A stretch of DNA of 28,851 nt from an uncultured Collinsella sp. (lineage in GTDB: Bacteria > Actinomycetota > Coriobacteriia > Coriobacteriales > Coriobacteriaceae), in the NCBI GenBank assembly GCA_900545835.1, contig URBB01000009.1, forward strand, positions 1 to 28,851. Direction: 5' to 3'. A program made the position numbers and the translations under genes. The notes below the pieces were generated by a model. The model was not told where the DNA came from, searched no databases, and saw only the letters and a list, made by a program, of their open reading frames with translations. Position 1 is the stretch's first letter. Every line of letters begins with the position of its first letter. Below, in pieces: positions 24,380-28,851 of the stretch.

Positions 24380-25207
24380 ATGATTGATGCGTGCCCCGAT
24401 TCCGCCGTGCTCTTTTTTGACGTGGACGGCACGCTGACGTCGTTCGATCCCGACGATATGACCGATAAGGACTTTTCGGCGGTTCGTCCCTCGCAGACGG
24501 TGGTTGAGGCGTTCCGTGCACTGCGCGATGCAGGGCACAAGGCATTTATCTGCACGGGCCGCCCCCTGTGGCTTATCGCCGATAGCCTGCGCGCGCTGAA
24601 CCCGGCGGGTGTCGTTGCCATGGCGGGAGCCACGCTCGAGGTCGAGGGACGCGTGGTACACGAGGACTGCTTTGGCGAGGACGTTATCGAGGAGCTTGCA
24701 CGCCGTATGGCCGCGGCAGGGATTGAGGCCTTTTTCGAGACCAACGTGGCTACTTTTGCCCTGGAACCCGCGGGTGTTGAGCAGTCGTCTCTGATCGGCA
24801 CTTCTGTGGCGCACAGCACCGAGGAGATGCGCGTCGACGGCAGACTGCGCGTGGGCAAGGTAGGCCTCACTGCGCCCAGTTTGGCTCGCGTAGCCAACGA
24901 TGACGGCTTTATCGATTGCGAGTTTGAGCTGTGCAATACCGGTGGTCAGAATCGCGAGCTGAGCCCCAAGGGCATTGACAAGGGCGTGGGCGTGGCGCGA
25001 GCACTGGCGTATCTGGGCCGCGAAGGAAATGCGCGCACCTTTGGCTTTGGCGATTCGGGCAACGACCTGGGCATGCTCGCTGCCGTCGAGACAGCCGTGG
25101 CCATGGGCAACGCCATGCCCGAGGTCAAGGCGCTCGCCGACTACGTGACCGACGATGTCGCGCACGACGGCACTGTCACAGCGATGCAGCATTTCGGCCT
25201 CATCTAA
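24380..25207 (+). CDS. HAD-superfamily phosphatase, Cof-type (IIB cap)
   Basis: This 275-residue cytoplasmic hydrolase has motif I FFDVDGT with nucleophile Asp14 and acid/base Asp16, motif II ICTGRP near residue 56-61, a Lys in SPKGIDKG (~195), and motif IV GFGDSGNDLGML with Asp225 and Asp229. An alpha/beta cap lies between motifs II and III (~85-185), placing it in the Cof/SupH-like group that dephosphorylates sugar phosphates, PLP or flavin nucleotides. AAAGGA 7 nt before the ATG is a good ribosome-binding site. It is transcribed divergently from rlmKL. Its substrate cannot be predicted from sequence. Confidence 0.9.
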   Translation: MIDACPDSAVLFFDVDGTLTSFDPDDMTDKDFSAVRPSQTVVEAFRALRDAGHKAFICTGRPLWLIADSLRALNPAGVVAMAGATLEVEGRVVHEDCFGEDVIEELARRMAAAGIEAFFETNVATFALEPAGVEQSSLIGTSVAHSTEEMRVDGRLRVGKVGLTAPSLARVANDDGFIDCEFELCNTGGQNRELSPKGIDKGVGVARALAYLGREGNARTFGFGDSGNDLGMLAAVETAVAMGNAMPEVKALADYVTDDVAHDGTVTAMQHFGLI

Positions 25208-25400
25208 TGAATCCCGCGTTCTGACGTTTGCTCAAACTGTGACTCTTTGCTTTTGCATGCTCAATCGATTTATCAATCCAAACACTGAGGTGTTTATACC
25301 GTTCGCCGAGAAGATAAAAACCCGCAGCTCACGCCTTGATAAACATAGGTAAAGTGTTTAGCAGTTTATCGGCCGTGTGCAAACGAAAGGAATCAGGCAG

Positions 25401-26105
25401 ATGGTAATCAAGGTGTTCGCTGACGGTGCAAACCTCGAGGGCATGCTCGACATGTACGAGAACGGCAACGTTCAGGGTTTCACGACCAACCCGTCCCTTA
25501 TGAAGAAGGGCGGCGTGACGGACTACCGCGCGTTTGCCAAGGAGGTCCTGGCCCACATCACCGATGTGTCCGTCTCGTTTGAGGTCTTTGCCGACGACGT
25601 CGAGACCATGGAGGTCGAGGCCCGCGAGATCGCTACCTGGGCCGAGAACGTCTACGTCAAGATTCCGTGCGTGACTACCAAGGGCGAGTCCACCGCCGAG
25701 CTGGTCCGCAAGCTTTCCGCCGACGGCATCAAGGTCAACGTCACTACTATCTTTACGCCTACGCAGGTCGATGAGATGGTCGAGGCCGTTGACACCGAGA
25801 CGCCGTCCATCATCTCGCTCTTTGCCGGCCGCATCGCCGACACCGGCGTCGATCCCATTCCGTTTATGACGGAGTCGGTCAAGAAGGCCGCCGCAAAGCC
25901 CAACTGCGAGGTCCTGTGGGCGTCCACGCGCGAGCTCATCAACATTTACCAGGCCGAGGCCTGCGGTTGCCAGATCATTACGGTGCCCAACAGCATCCTG
26001 GCCAAGCGCAAGAACATCGGCCGCGACCCGTACGAGGTCTCGCTCGACACCGTCCGCGGCTTTGCCAAGGATATCGCCTCGCTCGGCTTCCATATCCTGC
26101 CGTAA
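25401..26105 (+). CDS. Transaldolase / fructose-6-phosphate aldolase family (TalC/FSA type)
   Basis: This 234-residue TIM-barrel enzyme belongs to the small transaldolase class. The first strands read KVFADGAN and GFTTNPSLMKKGG. Schiff-base Lys87 sits in NVYVKIPC (Lys85 in E. coli FSA), and VNVTTIFTPTQ and ISLFAGRIADTGVDP follow the class pattern. It shifts a three-carbon dihydroxyacetone unit between sugar phosphates in the pentose-phosphate pathway, or cleaves fructose 6-phosphate. Which of the two is not decidable here. GAAAGGA lies 9 nt before ATG 25401; the GTG at 25377 is an unlikely start. The C-terminus GFHILP is nearly repeated 156 bp downstream in non-coding DNA. Transcription should end at the terminator at 26343-26393. 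Confidence 0.92.
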   Translation: MVIKVFADGANLEGMLDMYENGNVQGFTTNPSLMKKGGVTDYRAFAKEVLAHITDVSVSFEVFADDVETMEVEAREIATWAENVYVKIPCVTTKGESTAELVRKLSADGIKVNVTTIFTPTQVDEMVEAVDTETPSIISLFAGRIADTGVDPIPFMTESVKKAAAKPNCEVLWASTRELINIYQAEACGCQIITVPNSILAKRKNIGRDPYEVSLDTVRGFAKDIASLGFHILP

Positions 26106-26135
26106 CGCGAACACTGGCTGCGCCGAGGGTTGTTC

Positions 26136-26207
26136 GCCCCGGCCTTTCCTTTCCCTATCGCTCACGCGCTTCGCGAGGGTCGCGCTAGGCAAAGGAAAGG
26201 CCGGGGC
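26136..26207. repeat. Long-arm hairpin element, copy 2
   Basis: Arms of 22 nt (26136-26157 and 26186-26207) pair with a single C/C mismatch. The 28-nt loop carries TCGCT, GCTTCGC and GGGTCGC, the same ordered blocks as the hairpin at 416-510, while the arms differ completely. It lies 30 bp after the transaldolase stop. Confidence 0.8.
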
Positions 26208-26238
26208 TGCCGACACGAACTTGCCAGTAGGTTGGTAA

Positions 26239-26259
26239 TCGGCTTTCATATCCTGCCGT
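26239..26259 (+). repeat. Partial duplicate of the transaldolase 3' end
   Basis: Twenty of 21 bases equal 26083-26103, the codons for the last residues (GFHILP) of the transaldolase. The duplicate continues CCGTGG instead of the stop. The long-arm hairpin lies between the two copies. Confidence 0.65.
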
Positions 26260-26263
26260 GGAC

Positions 26264-26476
26264 AAAGGTACCCCCGCCTGCGCCGTGCAAAACTGAGAGT
26301 ATTCAGCAAGGTAAAGGTCTTTACCAGTTAACCGAAGCACGGAACAGCCCCCGTTTTGGCTCTGACGACGCTAAAACGGGGGCTGTTTTTTTGCTTTTTC
26401 GTCTCTGAGGGGCACCCGGAACGGTGGAATTTGCAGAATACTCGCGATTTTGCACATCGCTACAGGGGGTACCTTT
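26264..26476. repeat. Small element with segmented inverted ends
   Basis: Three blocks, AAAGGTACCCCC (26264-26275), GTGCAAAA (26285-26292) and AGTATTC (26298-26304), are inverted exactly at 26465-26476, 26448-26455 and 26436-26442. The unpaired gaps are 9 and 5 nt on both sides. The interior holds the transaldolase terminator. This looks like two inverted copies of a tripartite site, or a MITE-like element of 213 bp. No coding potential. Confidence 0.75.
26343..26393 (+). terminator. Strong intrinsic terminator downstream of the transaldolase
   Basis: AACAGCCCCCGTTTT (26343-26357) pairs perfectly with 26373-26387, followed by a run of seven or more Ts and a second T-run. It serves plus-strand transcripts; the minus strand lacks a comparable T-run for tex. 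Confidence 0.92.
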
Positions 26477-26488
26477 GCTTTAGGTGGT

Positions 26489-28636
26489 TTACTTCCCCTG
26501 CACCATGGTGAGCGAGATCTTCTTGCGGTCGCGATCGACCTTTTCCACCCACACCTTTACCGTGTCGCCGACGCGTACCACGTCGCTCGGGTGCTTGACG
26601 AAGCGGTTGGCCAGCTTGGAGATGTGTACGAGGCCGTCCTGGTGCACGCCCACGTCGACGAAGGCGCCAAAGTCCACAACGTTGCGCACCGTGCCCTTGA
26701 GCTCCATGCCGGGCTCCAGGTCATCGATGGAAAGTGCCGAGCGGCTAAAGACCACCTCGGGCGCGTCGTCGCGCGGGTCGCGGCCGGGCTTCTTGAGCTC
26801 GTTGACGATGTCGATGAGCGTCAGGGTGCCGCAGTCCAGGTCGCTTGCCAGCGCCGAGATGCTGCCCAGACGGCGCTCAATGTCGGGCACGCCGCCACGG
26901 CTGAGCTCGCTGGCTTTAACGCCTGCGCGCTCCAGGACGGACGTGGCCACCTCGTAGCTTTCGGGGTGGACGCTCGTCGCGTCGAGCGGGTTCTTGCCAC
27001 CGCTGATGCGCAGGAAGCCCGCGGCGTTGAGATATGCCTTGGGCCCCAGTTTGGGGACCTTCTTAAGCTGGCGGCGATCGGTAAAGGCACCGTTTTCCTC
27101 GCGGTAGGCCACGATGTTCTTGGCCACGCTCGGCGTAATGCCCGATACGTATCCCAGCAGGCTCGCGCTCGCGGTGTTCACGTCGACACCCACGCGGTTG
27201 ACGACGTCCTCCACCACGTGGCCCAGGGTGCGCGAGAGCTCGGCCTGGTCAAGGTCGTGCTGGTACTGGCCCACGCCGATGGACTGGGGCGGAATCTTGA
27301 CGAGCTCTGCCAGCGGGTCCTGCAGGCGGCGGCCCAGGCTCATGGCGCCGCGCACGGTGACGTCCAGGTCGGGATACTCCTGGCTCGCGAGCTCGGAGGC
27401 GGAGTACACCGACGCGCCGGCCTCGTTAACAATGGTGTATCGCAGCCCAGGCGCCTGCTCGGCAATGAACTCCGAGACGACTTCCTCGGTCTCGCGGCTG
27501 GCGGTGCCGTTGCCGATGACGATGGTGTTGACGCTGTCCTTCTTGACGAGGCGGGCGAGCTCGCGCTTGGTGCCGGCGACGTCGTGGCGCGGCTTGGTGG
27601 GGTAGACCACGCCGTGGTCGAGCAGCTTGCCGGTCTCGTCCATGACGGCGACCTTGCAGCCGGTGCGGTAGCCCGGATCGAGCGCGAGCACGCGGGCGCC
27701 ACGGACGGGGCGTGCCGAGAGCAGGCCCTCGAGATTCTTGGCAAAGACGTTGATGGCCTCGGTCTGGGCGCGAACGGTGAGCTTGGCGCGGGCCTCGCGC
27801 TCCAGCGAGGGGGCCATGAGGCGCTTGTAACCGTCGGCGATGGCGGCGTCAAAGACGGGCGCGAAGACGCCCTGGCGGCGGGGCCAACGGCTGCTGAGGC
27901 GCGCTGTGGCGGCAGCGCCGTCGACGTTCACGCGCACGCGAAGCTTGCCCTCGCGCTCGCCGCGGTCGATAGCCAGCACGCGGTGGTTGGGTATTCGGCG
28001 CAGCGGCTCATCATAGTTGTAGTAGGGCTCGTAGGGAGTCTTTTCGGCGGGGTCGGTGGCCTCGACGACGATATCGGCGGTGTTTTGCGTAAAGGCGCGC
28101 AGGTCGGCGACGTTCTCGGGGTCTTCGGCCACCGTCTCGGCCACGATGTCCGCCGCGCCGGCGAGCGCCTTCTCGGGCGTGTCGAAGCCGGCTTCCTCGT
28201 TGACGTAGGCCGCGGCGGTGTCGAGCGCGCTGCCCTTGGCAGATGCCTGCATGATGATCATGTTGGCGAGCGGCTCCAGGCCTGCCTCGCGGGCCTTCTG
28301 CGCGCGGGTCATGCGCTTTTTGCGGTAGGGCTTGTAGAGGTCCTCGACACGCTGGAGCTGCGTGGCCTCGCGAATCTGCTGCTCGAGCTCGGGCGTGAGC
28401 TTGCCCTGGGCGTCGATGAGCAGAATGACGTCCTCTTTGCGCTGCTCAAGATTGCGCAGGTAGGACAGGCGCTCGTCGAGTGCGCGCAGGGCAACGTCGT
28501 CCATGCCGCCCGTTGCTTCCTTGCGGTAGCGCGAGATAAAGGGAATGGTGTTGCCCTCGTCGATGAGCTTGACGGCCGCCTCGACGTTGGCGGCCTTAAG
28601 GTTGAGCTCGCGCGCGAGCTGGGCGATAAGATCCAT
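26489..28636 (-). CDS. tex: Tex-family RNA-binding transcription accessory protein
   Basis: This 715-residue cytoplasmic protein has the full Tex layout: an N-terminal helical domain (ISRYRKEATGGMDD, EDLYKPYRKKRMTRAQKAREAGLE split over ~45-130), a YqgF/RNase H-like domain (VLALDPGYRTGCKVAVMDETG, ~317-337), helix-hairpin-helix repeats (VGVDVNTASASLLGYVSG and GPKAYLNAAGFLRISGG) and a C-terminal S1 RNA-binding domain (~642-712, GTVRNVVDFGAFVDVGV). Tex is nearly universal in bacteria and acts with RNA polymerase in transcription and stress fitness. ATG 28636 has AAGGAG 4 nt upstream. An in-frame ATG at 28723 falls inside the terminal repeat and is rejected. The gene converges on the transaldolase. 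Confidence 0.95.
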   Translation of the reverse strand: MDLIAQLARELNLKAANVEAAVKLIDEGNTIPFISRYRKEATGGMDDVALRALDERLSYLRNLEQRKEDVILLIDAQGKLTPELEQQIREATQLQRVEDLYKPYRKKRMTRAQKAREAGLEPLANMIIMQASAKGSALDTAAAYVNEEAGFDTPEKALAGAADIVAETVAEDPENVADLRAFTQNTADIVVEATDPAEKTPYEPYYNYDEPLRRIPNHRVLAIDRGEREGKLRVRVNVDGAAATARLSSRWPRRQGVFAPVFDAAIADGYKRLMAPSLEREARAKLTVRAQTEAINVFAKNLEGLLSARPVRGARVLALDPGYRTGCKVAVMDETGKLLDHGVVYPTKPRHDVAGTKRELARLVKKDSVNTIVIGNGTASRETEEVVSEFIAEQAPGLRYTIVNEAGASVYSASELASQEYPDLDVTVRGAMSLGRRLQDPLAELVKIPPQSIGVGQYQHDLDQAELSRTLGHVVEDVVNRVGVDVNTASASLLGYVSGITPSVAKNIVAYREENGAFTDRRQLKKVPKLGPKAYLNAAGFLRISGGKNPLDATSVHPESYEVATSVLERAGVKASELSRGGVPDIERRLGSISALASDLDCGTLTLIDIVNELKKPGRDPRDDAPEVVFSRSALSIDDLEPGMELKGTVRNVVDFGAFVDVGVHQDGLVHISKLANRFVKHPSDVVRVGDTVKVWVEKVDRDRKKISLTMVQGK

Positions 28637-28689
28637 GAGACTCCTTGCGTTTGAGGTGCGTTTGCAGCACAGGGCTACCAAGGATACCA

Positions 28690-28851
28690 CCCGTCCCAAA
28701 AGACTGTTTTGGGGCCGCGCCATGAAAACGGCCTATCTACTACGTCTAACCCGTATGGGTCGACCATCCCCCGGTTTTCCGAGAATACACAAGCCGTCTA
28801 CCTGCACTGATAATTGTCCTTGGGGGAAGCGGGCACTGCGGGGGCGCGTCA
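28690..28851 (-). repeat. Dispersed repeat, right copy (inverted)
   Basis: The reverse complement of this segment matches 1-165, with the outer 55 bp identical. The inner edge holds a hairpin CCCAAAA/TTTTGGG (28697-28713). It lies upstream of tex and would precede or contain its promoter; no clear -10/-35 pair was identified. Confidence 0.8.

Noticed and set aside
26450..28654. 734-codon open frame opposite tex
   Set aside because: Tex is certain by domain content; long antisense frames are usual in GC-rich genes. The translation lacks any recognisable domain and has no ribosome-binding site.

Overview
The window looks like chromosomal DNA of a gut Coriobacteriia, most likely Collinsella or a close relative. 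The reasons are its high GC content, two wall-anchored proteins with LANTG sorting signals, a Kup potassium transporter beside a KdpD/KdpE-type pair, and intergenic regions full of palindromic repeats. The assignment rests on overall resemblance; no marker gene proves it. There is no rRNA, tRNA, CRISPR array, transposase or phage gene. Both ends of the window carry the same repeat in opposite orientation, and exactly the outer 55 bp are identical. This suggests a contig cut where an assembler met a dispersed repeat.

Layout. 1-735: repeat copy, hairpin, the SRP 4.5S-type RNA with its promoter and terminator, then a long-arm hairpin. 736-1749 (-): sortase-anchored coiled-coil surface protein. 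1960-5682 (+): two-gene operon for a heterodimeric ABC exporter with one degenerate and one canonical ATP site. 5683-7431: AT-richer stretch holding one AAA/DUF4143 ATPase, tightly bracketed by two 47-bp copies of a double palindrome. 7825-8376 (+): flavodoxin-like protein. 8419-13338: large wall-anchored FG-GAP/FN3 protein split by one in-frame TGA and flanked by inverted copies of a composite repeat (a hairpin plus a 62-bp-period array of 46-bp hairpins). 13392-15692 (-): LtaS-type phosphoglycerol transferase. 15906-16781 (+): nitroreductase. 16949-21687 (+): Kup, a small membrane protein, a shortened KdpD-like kinase and a KdpE-like regulator. 21782-24304 (-): RlmKL with an apparently dead RlmL half. 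24380-25207 (+): HAD phosphatase. 25401-26105 (+): TalC/FSA-type transaldolase. 26136-26476: hairpin and inverted-repeat elements with a strong terminator. 26489-28636 (-): Tex.

How the genes work together. The potassium locus is the clearest functional unit: a constitutive-type K+ transporter next to Kdp-type signalling genes, with no KdpFABC pump in the window. The two LANTG proteins and the LtaS-like enzyme point to the cell envelope. The most unusual material is intergenic: several apparently distinct palindrome families, two of which bracket single genes like cassette boundaries.
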